Program-made: the position numbers and the translations under genes
Assembly (NCBI RefSeq): GCF_011007365.1
Contig: NZ_WFKM01000012.1
Location: forward strand, 124,001-188,000
Length of the DNA stretch: 64,000 nucleotides
Direction: 5' to 3'
Origin: Sphingobacterium sp. xlx-96
GTDB lineage: Bacteria > Bacteroidota > Bacteroidia > Sphingobacteriales > Sphingobacteriaceae
Shown: positions 8,600-16,532 of the stretch, one piece after another
How positions within the stretch are numbered: position 1 is the stretch's first letter
Layout of the letters: the number at the start of each line of letters is the position of its first letter
The notes under the pieces: model-generated
Database searches by the model: none
What the model was told of the DNA's origin: nothing
The model's input: the letters and a program-made list of their open reading frames with translations, nothing else

Positions 8600-9133
8600 C
8601 TATACAAACACCTCGTTATCGTGAATATAGGCTTTTATAGTAGGTACATAGTCGCCAATGCTGAAGAGTCGATGGCTATCATCGACCTTGAGCTGCACGA
8701 CACGCTCTCCCAGCCTGACCTTGGTCTGATCGATGACCTCATCGTATAAGCTCTGTAATAGGAAGCAGTGATCTACCTGATCTATGGCCGCCAAGCTATC
8801 CCGCAACGTATCGGGGAATGGGTGGTCGGCGATACGATTGGCTATATTCAACAAGGGATTGAGCAAGACAAGTCTTACGCTCACCGAATTGCTGATCAAG
8901 AGGTCACGCAACTGACAGGCATAGTTGCCGCCTGTAGAATCTCCTATAATCACCAGCTCTTTGCTCCCGAGATAACGCTTGAAAAGGTTAAAGAGAAAGA
9001 GTTTGATATCGGTATCGTTGTTCCACTCGGCACAGGTGCAATGGTGTGTGCTGCGAAATGATTGTTCAATAAGCTTGTACTTGCGGGAGTCTCTGCCTGA
9101 TCCCAGTCCATGAATGTAAAGTAGTTGTTTCAT
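8600..9133 (-). CDS. YqiA/UPF0227-like alpha/beta-fold esterase
   Basis: A 177-residue compact alpha/beta hydrolase. It begins directly with LLYIHGLGSG (oxyanion-hole region), has the nucleophile elbow GDSTGGN, and places the predicted acid and base in SLYDEVID and DDSHRL. This order and size fit the YqiA family of small cytoplasmic esterases. The substrate is unknown. No operon partner is evident: the exported coiled-coil gene downstream on the same strand is 77 bp away. Confidence 0.8.
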   Translation of the reverse strand: MKQLLYIHGLGSGRDSRKYKLIEQSFRSTHHCTCAEWNNDTDIKLFLFNLFKRYLGSKELVIIGDSTGGNYACQLRDLLISNSVSVRLVLLNPLLNIANRIADHPFPDTLRDSLAAIDQVDHCFLLQSLYDEVIDQTKVRLGERVVQLKVDDSHRLFSIGDYVPTIKAYIHDNEVFV

Positions 9134-9156
9134 TATTATTTAATATCTATTTAAAG

Positions 9157-9354
9157 ATATTATACACGGAAATCGTTTTTTGTTGCGTAATTTTTGAAAA
9201 TAAATGAAATATAATTTATGAGCTGATGTAGAAAGACAATATAGTTAAGGAAGCTAATGGAAACCGTAGAAGTGAACAGGTAATAATATGCAATATATTA
9301 TGGATATTAGACTCATGAAATCAAACTTTTTATTACCGGATAATATACACGGAA
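9157..9354 (+). repeat. Two near-identical 15-nt direct repeats in an intergenic gap
   Basis: ATATTATACACGGAA (9157-9171) and ATAATATACACGGAA (9340-9354) differ at one position and sit 183 bp apart. They lie between the esterase start and the first lipoprotein copy. They could be binding sites or traces of an excised insertion. The rest of the ~300-bp gap shows nothing further. Confidence 0.35.
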
Positions 9355-9394
9355 GATCTATATTTAAGAATATAATACCTACCAGCAACAACTA

Positions 9395-10942
9395 TACAGC
9401 ACTTTTTAGAAAACACTAATTGTTATCAATAATGAAAATTGTTCAACTTCTCTTACTTATTATCCTATGTACTTCATGTGCTGATTATAGAGTTTTTTAT
9501 GACCCACTGAGTGCAAAAAATAAGAAATCGGAGGATAAAGTGTTGGAGGCGCTTAGAAAGCAACAAAGACAGGATTTTAAAATCATTGGTAAACGTTCAA
9601 ATAAACTTTTAGAGAATAATGAAGGTTATAAAGACTATGATCCGAATATCCTAAAAACAACGTATAAAGAGATGGTTGCATCTATTTTGATAGCGAATAT
9701 TCCTGAAAATATAGATGATGAAAAACTAGATCCTAAACAGACTATTTTTGTTCGCTTGTATTTTAGTTCTAAAAATCTTAGACCGGTAGAAGTATATTTC
9801 GGAACACATATTATGAACCTTTTTTCTGTTTTCCCGAAGAAGAACATTGAAAACATTGAAAATGAACTAAAAAAAAGAGTTATAGCAGAAAAGAATTATG
9901 AAGCATTTGGGGAAAGCGAAGTCGAAAGACAGTTGGCCAGTACAAACTATGTCCAACATATTGCTGCTTTTAGAGCTAAGGAACTAGCTCAAGTAAAACA
10001 AGGAAAGCTTGCATTTGATAAAATAACTTATTTATGACTTTTTATCGTTTAAAAAGTGATTCTATCTTCTCTTTAATGTGTTAGTCAAAGCTTTTTTCAT
10101 TAATACCAAATGAGCTTTTTATTTTTATACATAAAGATTCTGGATAAATTTCTTTTGGCAGTCTTATCTTCTAACATTAAAAAAGCGCCAGTGGGTATGA
10201 AGCCTTCCCCGTTTTCAAACATTGAATAAATATAAAAATACGCTTCAAGATACCAAAGCTTCTTTAGCGTATAACCACGGACTCAGCCCATTTAGGGCCT
10301 TATGCGGATGATTACTGTTGTATTCGATCTGCCACTCATAAGCAATGGCATTAACTTCTGTTATAGAACCAAATAGATATGCATCGAGTACATCTTCTCT
10401 GAACGTACGATTTAACCGCTCGATGTAAGCATTTTGAGCTGGTTTTCCCGGTTGTATATATTGCAGTTCAATCCCATTTTCTGCACAGAAATTTGTAAAG
10501 ACTTTAGATAGAAATTCCGGGCCATTGTCCGTTCTTATACGCTTGGGTTTAGATCTAGATGTAATCAATTCCTTTAATTGTTGCACTAGTCTAACGCCAG
10601 GGATGGAGTAGAACGCTTCATTTATCAATGATTCGCGATTATAATCATCCATGACATTGAGCACTCTAAACCTTCGGCCATTCGCAAGCGAATCACTCAT
10701 AACCACGAAGTAGCAGCGAAGCTAACTCAATTGACCAAGTATCATTAATTGAACCAGGGACTTGGGTTTCTCTTTAATCCTAGAAGGAATGCGACGTTTG
10801 CGTTTGGTTCTAAGCTTAAGATTGATATTTCGATAAACTCGGAGCACCCTTTTTCGGTTCCACACAATGCCTTCTAGGCGTATTTTGCCGTAATAGGTCT
10901 GAAATCCTCGCGTAGGATATCTTTCTGCAAGATCCATTAGCT
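9395..10942 (+). repeat. 2.1-kb tandem duplication, copy A
   Basis: This segment holds lipoprotein copy 1, its 3' flank and the left part of an IS3-family element. It is repeated at 11514-13058. Outside the lipoprotein coding region the two copies appear identical over hundreds of bases, including the transposase fragment. Inside the coding region they differ at many codons. Confidence 0.9.
9432..10037 (+). CDS. Small lipoprotein, copy 1
   Basis: A 201-residue protein of unknown family. It has a lipoprotein signal with lipobox ILCTSC (Cys about 15), so it should be lipid-anchored. The ATG at 9432 puts the signal at the N-terminus. The body is Lys/Glu-rich with SNKLLENN, a central strand region (QTIFVRLYFSSKNLRPVEVYFG) and a helical C-terminus. 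It differs from copy 2 (11551) at roughly 25 of 200 residues plus a small indel around residue 60, although the flanking DNA is the same. Confidence 0.75.
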   Translation: MKIVQLLLLIILCTSCADYRVFYDPLSAKNKKSEDKVLEALRKQQRQDFKIIGKRSNKLLENNEGYKDYDPNILKTTYKEMVASILIANIPENIDDEKLDPKQTIFVRLYFSSKNLRPVEVYFGTHIMNLFSVFPKKNIENIENELKKRVIAEKNYEAFGESEVERQLASTNYVQHIAAFRAKELAQVKQGKLAFDKITYL

Positions 10943-11093
10943 TTGAAATAATAGCGTTATCATCCTTTTTATACGCATAGTAGTACATACTGCGACTCAT
11001 GCAGACAATTTTACAGGCTCTATGAATACTGATTTCATGCTATTCTATCACTCCATTAACCAGCTCTTTACGTTCACAGAGCTTTAGCGCTTT
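10245..11093 (-). pseudogene. IS3-family transposase orfB, inactivated
   Basis: The rve integrase core is recognisable: DDYNRESL, IRTDNGPEF, the IQPGKPAQNAYIERLNRTFREDVL segment with its Glu, and the C-terminal HPHKALNGLSPWLYA. Upstream comes the HTH_21 part (TRGFQTYYGKIRLEG). An in-frame TAG at 11040-11042 interrupts VNGVIE-HEISIHRACK. A frame change plus a small insertion near 10707-10750 separates the two halves and removes the first catalytic region (expected TWSIDFMSDSL). Identical lesions in the 13-kb copy show that decay came before duplication. Confidence 0.9.
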
Positions 11094-11133
11094 TTATTCA
11101 TTAATATTTATATTTTAGGTATTCATGAGCTCC

Positions 11134-11401
11134 TTACAGTCGGTTTTCAATTATATCTTTTAAAATGCGGTGATCCAAACTCAAATCGGCAAACATCCGT
11201 TTTAGACGAGCGTTTTCTTCTTGAAGGGCCTTTAACTCCTTAAGATGCTGTGCGTCCATACCGCCATATTTCTGCTTCCATTGATAGAAAGTAGGCGCTG
11301 AAATACCATGTTCTCTACAAATATCCTTTGTAGCTTTACCCCGACTCATATTCTTTGAGAATATTAACAATCTGATGTTCCGAAAATTTGCTCTTCTTCA
11401 T
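11134..11401 (-). pseudogene. IS3-family orfA (helix-turn-helix transposase subunit), frameshifted
   Basis: From the ATG at 11401 the frame reads MKKSKFSEHQIVNILKEYES and then shifts by one base at GGGGTAAAGC. The remainder, KATKDICREHGISAPTFYQWKQ to KDIIENRL, continues in another frame. The complete sequence is a normal ~88-residue HTH_Tnp_1 protein with a leucine-zipper-like C-terminus (LKELKALQEENARLKRM). Confidence 0.88.
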
Positions 11402-11441
11402 AATGTTTAACAAACTAATTTATTAATTTTAAGTTGTTTGA

Positions 11442-11513
11442 AAAACAGGGAACTTTACCAAAACAGGGAACTTTACCAAAACAGGGAACTTTACCAAAAC
11501 AGGGAACTTTACC
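11442..11513 (+). repeat. Four perfect 18-bp tandem repeats at the IS right end
   Basis: AAAACAGGGAACTTTACC is repeated four times without spacing. The first unit overlaps the outer part of the IS inverted repeat, and the last abuts duplication copy B. Amplified transposase-end sequence or replication slippage are both plausible. There are no spacers, so this is not a CRISPR array. Confidence 0.9.
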
Positions 11514-11550
11514 TACAGCACTTTTTAGAAAACACTAATTGTTATCAATA

Positions 11551-12153
11551 ATGAAAATTGTTCAACTTCTCTTACTTATTATCCTATGTACTTCATGTGC
11601 TGATTATAAATATTTTTACAACCCCCTAAATGCAAAAAATAAGAAATCGGAGGATAAAGAGTTGGAGGCACTTAGAAAGCAACAAAGACAGGATTTTAAA
11701 ACCATTGGTAAACGTTCAAATAAACTTTTAGAGAATGATAAAGATTATAGTTATGATCCGAATATCCTAAAAACAACGTATAAAGAGATGGTTGCATCTA
11801 TTTTGATAGCGAATATTCCAAAAAATATAGATGATGAAAAACTAGATCCTAAACAGGTTATTTTTGTAATCCTGTATTTTGATTCTAAAAATCTTAGACC
11901 AGCAGAAGTATATTTCGGAACGCGTATTATGAACCTTTTTTCTGTTTTCCCGAAGAAGAACATTGAAAACATTGAAAATGAATTTAAAAAACGAGTTATG
12001 GCAGAAAAGAATTATGAAGCATTTGGGGAAAGCGAAGTAGAAAGACAGTTGGCCAGTACAAACTATGTTCTCCATACTATTGGTTATAGTGCTAAGGAGC
12101 TAGCTCAAGTAAAACAAGGAAAGCTTGCATTTGATAAAATAACTTATTTATGA
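11551..12153 (+). CDS. Small lipoprotein, copy 2
   Basis: A 200-residue paralog of the protein at 9432, with the same signal peptide and lipobox (ILCTSC). Changes concentrate in the mature part: YKYFYNPLN for YRVFYDPLS, NDKDYSYD for NNEGYKDYD, QVIFVILYFDS for QTIFVRLYFSS, and VLHTIGYSAKE for VQHIAAFRAKE. The 5' flank, signal region and 3' flank are identical to copy 1, so the coding interior changed faster than the non-coding DNA around it. Function unknown. Confidence 0.75.
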   Translation: MKIVQLLLLIILCTSCADYKYFYNPLNAKNKKSEDKELEALRKQQRQDFKTIGKRSNKLLENDKDYSYDPNILKTTYKEMVASILIANIPKNIDDEKLDPKQVIFVILYFDSKNLRPAEVYFGTRIMNLFSVFPKKNIENIENEFKKRVMAEKNYEAFGESEVERQLASTNYVLHTIGYSAKELAQVKQGKLAFDKITYL

Positions 12154-12320
12154 CTTTTTATCGTTTAAAAAGTGATTCTATCTTCTCTTTAATGTGTTAG
12201 TCAAAGCTTTTTTCATTAATACCAAATGAGCTTTTTATTTTTATACATAAAGATTCTGGATAAATTTCTTTTGGCAGTCTTATCTTCTAACATTAAAAAA
12301 GCGCCAGTGGGTATGAAGCC

Positions 12321-13058
12321 TTCCCCGTTTTCAAACATTGAATAAATATAAAAATACGCTTCAAGATACCAAAGCTTCTTTAGCGTATAACCACGGACTC
12401 AGCCCATTTAGGGCCTTATGCGGATGATTACTGTTGTATTCGATCTGCCACTCATAAGCAATGGCATTAACTTCTGTTATAGAACCAAATAGATATGCAT
12501 CGAGTACATCTTCTCTGAACGTACGATTTAACCGCTCGATGTAAGCATTTTGAGCTGGTTTTCCCGGTTGTATATATTGCAGTTCAATCCCATTTTCTGC
12601 ACAGAAATTTGTAAAGACTTTAGATAGAAATTCCGGGCCATTGTCCGTTCTTATACGCTTGGGTTTAGATCTAGATGTAATCAATTCCTTTAATTGTTGC
12701 ACTAGTCTAACGCCAGGGATGGAGTAGAACGCTTCATTTATCAATGATTCGCGATTATAATCATCCATGACATTGAGCACTCTAAACCTTCGGCCATTCG
12801 CAAGCGAATCACTCATAACCACGAAGTAGCAGCGAAGCTAACTCAATTGACCAAGTATCATTAATTGAACCAGGGACTTGGGTTTCTCTTTAATCCTAGA
12901 AGGAATGCGACGTTTGCGTTTGGTTCTAAGCTTAAGATTGATATTTCGATAAACTCGGAGCACCCTTTTTCGGTTCCACACAATGCCTTCTAGGCGTATT
13001 TTGCCGTAATAGGTCTGAAATCCTCGCGTAGGATATCTTTCTGCAAGATCCATTAGCT
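12321..13058 (-). mobile_element. Truncated second copy of the IS3-family element
   Basis: Only the left inverted end (from 12321) and about two thirds of the broken orfB (12361-13058) are present. The sequence appears identical to copy 1, including the frame-disrupting insertion around 12823-12866. orfA and the right end are missing. Confidence 0.88.
12361..13058 (-). pseudogene. Truncated IS3-family transposase orfB fragment
   Basis: The integrase-core half (12361-12822) encodes the same 153 residues as copy 1. The upstream fragment (TRGFQTYYGKIRLEG to LVQLMILGQLS) starts at a Met within the truncated frame. It carries the same frameshift as copy 1 and additionally lacks the N-terminus. 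Confidence 0.88.
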
Positions 13059-13059
13059 G

Positions 13060-13140
13060 TTACTTCACGGATCGGATCAGTTGAAAAGCAATAAATTCTT
13101 TAAGATAACGGGCTTTGCTGTTAGTTTGGTGGAGCTTATG
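13060..13140 (-). pseudogene. Short coding remnant of unknown origin
   Basis: Directly beyond the duplication end, one minus-strand frame reads HKLHQTNSKARYLKEFIAF, then QLIRSVK and a stop. The amphipathic composition resembles the last residues of a real protein, cut at its 5' side. I do not recognise the family. Confidence 0.35.
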
Positions 13141-13166
13141 GAAACGATATTTCGACTACGAAAGAG

Positions 13167-13505
13167 TTAATTTTGACTACCCATTTTATACTTTGTATTC
13201 CGCTTTATGATAAATGTACCAGTTTCTGATACGGAAAGTAGCGTAATAGGATGTGTAAAATAAATGCCGCCGTAAATCTTAGCTGCTATGCCATATTGTA
13301 TACTATACAAATCAGGGGATATTTGTACTACCTTAACGTCTCTTTCTCTATTTTTTTTCTTTTTCCCCATTTCGACCTGCAAATTTACAGTATCTCTATT
13401 TCCCCCATTGTCGTATTCATACTCAAGGTTTACAAGATGGCTTTTAGTCTTGCAGCTACTTACTAAAATTACGGCCAATAATAGTATGCCACGGATTCTT
13501 TTCAT
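13167..13505 (-). CDS. Small lipoprotein of unknown function
   Basis: A 112-residue protein with a lipoprotein signal (ILLLAVILVSSC, Cys about 18), followed by a charged segment with a KKKKNRERD cluster and a beta-rich C-terminus. It is presumably anchored in the membrane. No family is recognised. It sits alone between the duplication and the secG remnant. Confidence 0.6.
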   Translation of the reverse strand: MKRIRGILLLAVILVSSCKTKSHLVNLEYEYDNGGNRDTVNLQVEMGKKKKNRERDVKVVQISPDLYSIQYGIAAKIYGGIYFTHPITLLSVSETGTFIIKRNTKYKMGSQN

Positions 13506-13539
13506 TTCTTTTAATTTTTGATAATATTTTACTTAATCC

Positions 13540-13689
13540 TCACCATATGCTTTTTTGAACAATGCGCAAAGAGCTTCCTCCTCCTGCAAATCCGGATGAC
13601 AAACCACCACCTTTAGGATTTTGAATTAGAACGAAGAATGTAAGTATTACGCTTGCTAGTATTATGAGAATAATAAACAGAGTCGTCAT
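13540..13689 (-). pseudogene. secG: Truncated SecG-like translocase subunit remnant
   Basis: The 49-residue frame begins like SecG: one hydrophobic helix (TTLFIILIILASVILTFFVL), the conserved IQNPKGGGLSSGFAGGGS, and then an aberrant tail SLRIVQKSIW. Intact SecG continues to a second membrane helix, absent here. It is probably a broken extra copy of secG, with the working gene elsewhere in the genome. Confidence 0.75.
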
Positions 13690-13828
13690 CTTATTTTGAA
13701 TATAAATTTGAGCAGCAAAGTACAACTTTTGGTTGAAATTAATTGTTAAAGTTTTAAATAACTGCTACGCCTAACTTAATTGGGCTTTATATGATATTTT
13801 GTATAGTTAACATTGATAACTTTGTGAT

Positions 13829-14185
13829 ATGACTGATTACGATAAAGAGGATGATGATCGGATAGCAGTTCCTCGATTTGAGGAATCCGCTGGCTTCTAT
13901 ACCTCAAAGCAGCGTAGCAAGATCATGTCTAGTATCAAGGGCAAGAACTCTAAACCTGAGATGCTCCTCCGAAAAGCGCTATGGTCTAAAAATATCCGCT
14001 TCCGCCTGCATGACAAATCGCTCCCTGGCCGTCCCGATATCGTGATCAAAAAGTATAAACTGGCAATATTTGTGGATGGGGAGTTCTGGCATGGCTTCGA
14101 CTGGAAGACCAACCGCGAGCGTATCAAATCCAACCGTCTATTCTGGATACCAAAGATTGTATCCGTAAGATTTTCACAAAACTAA
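13829..14185 (+). pseudogene. Truncated second copy of vsr
   Basis: Residues 6-110 are nearly identical to the intact Vsr at 6800, including PGRPDIVI and VDGEFWHGF. At IPKI the match stops and eight unrelated residues (VSVRFSQN) lead to a stop. The lost C-terminal ~45 residues include the FRFWSQDV part of the fold, so the product is unlikely to be active. Many third-position differences from the intact copy indicate an older duplication. The start-codon/promoter arrangement is retained. Confidence 0.85.
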
Positions 14186-14221
14186 TATTTTTAGTATATT
14201 CGTTTTGTAAATCTTAAAGTT

Positions 14222-14530
14222 ATGAACGAATCTTTAATACAACGGGACTCGGATTGGCGGTATCAGTTATCAGAGCTGACTGACGAAAAGTTACTAGAAC
14301 AAGTCAATAGCATGTCCCGAACCGAACTAATCGAATGGCTGGCATGGAATGACCGCAACGGCTTATTCTTGGATGAAGACGCTATAGCCGAAGGCTATCC
14401 CCCACTTACAGAAGAAGAAGCTAGAATGTGTGTATACGGAGTTATCATGCGGGATGAGCCGGAATGGGATGGCTATATGAGGGAAGTATACCTGCGTGAT
14501 ATGGATCTGGCTGTGGATGTAAATCGATAA
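14222..14530 (+). CDS. Small acidic protein of unknown function
   Basis: A 102-residue soluble, strongly acidic protein rich in W, E and D (MSRTELIEWLAWNDRNG, LTEEEARMCVYGVI, EPEWDGYMREVYLRDMD). It starts 36 bp after the truncated vsr. The intervening DNA has ACTAATATTTTTAGT (14181-14195), similar to the palindrome in the methyltransferase promoter. It resembles small accessory proteins that accompany mobile DNA. The family is not recognised. Confidence 0.6.
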   Translation: MNESLIQRDSDWRYQLSELTDEKLLEQVNSMSRTELIEWLAWNDRNGLFLDEDAIAEGYPPLTEEEARMCVYGVIMRDEPEWDGYMREVYLRDMDLAVDVNR

Positions 14531-14608
14531 GACCTTTTCGATTAGCTAATTGACAACGTAATTATGGTGAATAAACACCATACCAATTTATAAATTCGGG
14601 GATAAATT

Positions 14609-15319
14609 ATGAGTAAGAATAAGAAAATAGAAATCGGAGGTAAAGAAATAAGTATCATCTCGCAAAAGCAAGATGATTTTATTTCACTTACTGATATGGC
14701 TAAGAGCCAAATGCAGGAAGCCATTATCATAAAATGGCTCACACTCAAAAGCACTATTGAATATACTGGCGAATGGGAAGCCTTATACAATCCCAATTTT
14801 AATTATACCGAATTCGGTACAATTAAAAATTCCGCAGGAAGTAATAATTTCGTTTTGTCTGTGAAAAATTGGATTGAGGCAACCAATGCAATTGGAATTA
14901 CAGCCAAGCCAGGAAGATATGGCGGAACTTATGCACATAAAGACATTGCATTTCATTTTGGAATGTGGATCAGCCCGAAATTTCAGCTGCTGCTAGTCAA
15001 AGAATATCAACGTCTCAAAGATGAAGAAAATGACCGTCTTAAATTAGACTGGAGTCTGCAACGTACGTTGGCTAAAGTAAACTATCAAATACACACCGAT
15101 GCTATTAGAGAAAATCTAATTCCACAGCAGATCACCAAACAACAGGTAGGTCTGGTATATGCTACAGAAGCAGACCTGCTCAACGTGGCTCTTTTTGGCG
15201 TTACGGCCAAGGAATGGCGGGAAGCGAACCCCGATCTGAAAGGAACGACGAAGTCCTCAACGAAGTTAAATATGCGAGACGATGCCACTATAGAACAATT
15301 GGTGGTAGTTACAGAGTGA
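14609..15319 (+). CDS. KilA-N domain protein, probably C-terminally truncated
   Basis: KilA-N is a DNA-binding domain of phages and mobile elements. The 236-residue protein shows the family order: FISLTDMAK, IIIKWLTLKSTIEYTGEWE, then YGGTYAHKDIAFHFGMWISP, and a C-terminal segment EADLLNVALFGVTAKEWREANP. Relatives continue past this point with another helical region. Here it ends at IEQLVVVTE and a TGA, so a nonsense or frameshift change probably removed the tail. Function unknown, perhaps regulatory or antiphage. Confidence 0.85.
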   Translation: MSKNKKIEIGGKEISIISQKQDDFISLTDMAKSQMQEAIIIKWLTLKSTIEYTGEWEALYNPNFNYTEFGTIKNSAGSNNFVLSVKNWIEATNAIGITAKPGRYGGTYAHKDIAFHFGMWISPKFQLLLVKEYQRLKDEENDRLKLDWSLQRTLAKVNYQIHTDAIRENLIPQQITKQQVGLVYATEADLLNVALFGVTAKEWREANPDLKGTTKSSTKLNMRDDATIEQLVVVTE

Positions 15320-15395
15320 GGCTATCAAAAAATTGAAATAGGCGCAGTATATTAAAGATACATAGGAATTAATCTAGCTCCTCCTCTATTAATAC

Positions 15396-15550
15396 AAGAA
15401 AATATAATCCGAATGTAACCTTTATGTTATTATGACGATCGGACATACTATCGGCATAGGAATTGTCGTTATATCAGTATTCATAATTTAGGTTAATAAT
15501 TGGTTAGTTAAAAATACCTGAAGCTCCCCGCTCCAGGTATTTTTTATTGT
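15396..15550 (+). repeat. 155-bp direct repeat, copy 1 (shares sequence with 17587)
   Basis: This segment is about 95% identical to 17587-17741. It runs from AAGAAAATATAATCC through ACTATCGGCAT and the promoter-like boxes to the terminator hairpin. The pair brackets a five-gene block (15734-17575). Confidence 0.9.
15497..15546 (+). ncRNA. Putative small RNA with CUCCCC hairpin loop, copy 1
   Basis: A predicted ~50-nt transcript. The promoter is TTG (15463-15465), an 18-nt gap, then TAATTTAG (15484-15491), close to the Bacteroidota TAnnTTTG box. After a conserved ATAATTGGTTAGTTAAAA leader comes a terminator hairpin: stem 15510-15520 with 15534-15544 and a 13-nt loop AAGCTCCCCGCTC. The stem has TACCTG/CAGGTA where copy 2 has TCCCTG/CAGGGA, a compensatory change. 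No open frame fits. The exact 5' end is a guess. Confidence 0.6.
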
Positions 15551-15680
15551 CTGCCTTTTTGTAGAGCATAGCTTCCAACAGAGTTAAAAAATTAAATGGG
15601 CATCCTGTCGAGATACTTTTATCTTTCAAATCCATTTGTAGCAATAGAATGTAATAGCTATCTTTAATGATGGCACATCA

Positions 15681-15712
15681 AATAGTTGATATCCATCTAC
15701 TATATTTCTGTG
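15681..15712 (+). promoter_or_regulatory. Upstream element shared with 23223-23254
   Basis: This 32-nt segment matches 23223-23254 at 27 positions without gaps, starting AATAGTTGATATC and ending TTTCTGTG. It lies 22 bp before the lipoprotein ATG at 15734. TATCTTTAA precedes both copies. It is probably a promoter or operator common to two accessory genes. Confidence 0.5.
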
Positions 15713-15733
15713 CAGGAGAAAAATATAAAAGCT

Positions 15734-16102
15734 ATGAATTTTTTAAAAATATGCTGCATAGCAGTAATAATACTGCTCAATTCTTGTGCAACGTCTATGT
15801 CTCCAATGATGGTGCATAATACCTTGCCCAACTACACCAAGTCGAGATATTTGTCACAAACAGATGCCGATAAAGCTGTAAACGCAGGTGGCTGCAAATT
15901 TCTCGTTAAGGACCGAAGCTACACCGCACCTGTAGGGCTAGGCACACATAACGATCTCCGAAACGGAGCCAGGGGAATTGATGAATGGGTGACTTTAGAT
16001 AAGGGAAATGCCTATGCATTAAAAAGCTTCAAGTGGGTGCGGGTTGATAAAGATGGTACGACACAATTGCAGCTAGACTTTGACACAATGCTGTGTGAGT
16101 AA
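15734..16102 (+). CDS. Small lipoprotein of unknown function
   Basis: A 122-residue protein. Starting at the ATG 15734 gives a typical lipoprotein signal (FLKICCIAVIILLNSC). The longer frame upstream would bury it. The mature part has KFLVKDRSYTAPVGLG and a C-terminal strand region (KSFKWVRVDKDGTTQLQLDF). No family is recognised. It leads a co-directional block with the two small paralogs downstream. Confidence 0.65.
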   Translation: MNFLKICCIAVIILLNSCATSMSPMMVHNTLPNYTKSRYLSQTDADKAVNAGGCKFLVKDRSYTAPVGLGTHNDLRNGARGIDEWVTLDKGNAYALKSFKWVRVDKDGTTQLQLDFDTMLCE

Positions 16103-16175
16103 TTTTCAATTGCGCGTAATAGCTGAAACAGTAAAGTCTAAAAAAACATTTTATATATGAAAAGACTAAATAATC

Positions 16176-16532
16176 ATGAATAAATCATACGGTTTGAAGG
16201 TCAGCTTCAACGACAAAGTAGTAACTAACGCTGGAATTGACAAAGAGAATTACGTGGTAACCGGATGTGTAACTTTTGTACACAGAAACGACGGTAGTGA
16301 ATATTATAATTTTAATGTGAGTGGCTTGGATTCAGATGAAGATGATCACCTGGGCTGGTATAATACTGATGTCAAATTAGGAGATACCATAGAAATTGAG
16401 CTGATCGACAGTTCTTTTGATCCGCCCATCGAACGTCACAAAAGTACAACATCGCCAGAAGAAAAACTACAATACAAACTGGAGGAATTCCATTACCTAA
16501 AGGAAAAACTCAAAGATTACATCAATGGATAA
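16176..16532 (+). CDS. Small soluble protein, tandem paralog 1
   Basis: A 118-residue protein with a beta-rich N-terminal domain (GLKVSFNDKVVTNAGIDKEN, VSGLDSDEDDHLGWY, LGDTIEIELIDSSFDPP) and a charged helical tail (EEKLQYKLEEFHYLKEKLKDYING). It is clearly homologous to the next gene, with which it overlaps by 8 bp. No signal peptide is seen, so it is cytoplasmic. Function unknown. The repeated small-protein layout recalls immunity-type or adaptor proteins, but nothing confirms this. Confidence 0.7.
   Translation: MNKSYGLKVSFNDKVVTNAGIDKENYVVTGCVTFVHRNDGSEYYNFNVSGLDSDEDDHLGWYNTDVKLGDTIEIELIDSSFDPPIERHKSTTSPEEKLQYKLEEFHYLKEKLKDYING

Larger units (their letters stand above)
10204..11452 (-). 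mobile_element. Decayed IS3-family insertion sequence, copy 1
   Basis: The element has related inverted ends: TTCCCCGTTTTCAAACA at the left (10204-10220), and the complement of TGTTTGAAAAACAGGGAA at the right (11435-11452). Inside are orfA and orfB of an IS3-type transposase on the minus strand. Both are broken (frameshift in orfA; nonsense codon and frameshift in orfB), so it should be immobile by itself. Four 18-bp repeats adjoin the right end. Confidence 0.85.
11514..13058 (+). repeat. 2.1-kb tandem duplication, copy B
   Basis: Copy of 9395-10942, shifted by 2119 bp at the start and 2116 bp after a 3-bp deletion in the lipoprotein gene. It ends abruptly inside the transposase gene, where foreign sequence follows. 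Copy B therefore lacks the right half of the IS element. Confidence 0.9.

Noticed and set aside
11442..11513. Possible CRISPR-like repeats
   Set aside because: The four 18-bp units are contiguous, without spacers, and no cas genes are nearby. They belong to the IS end.
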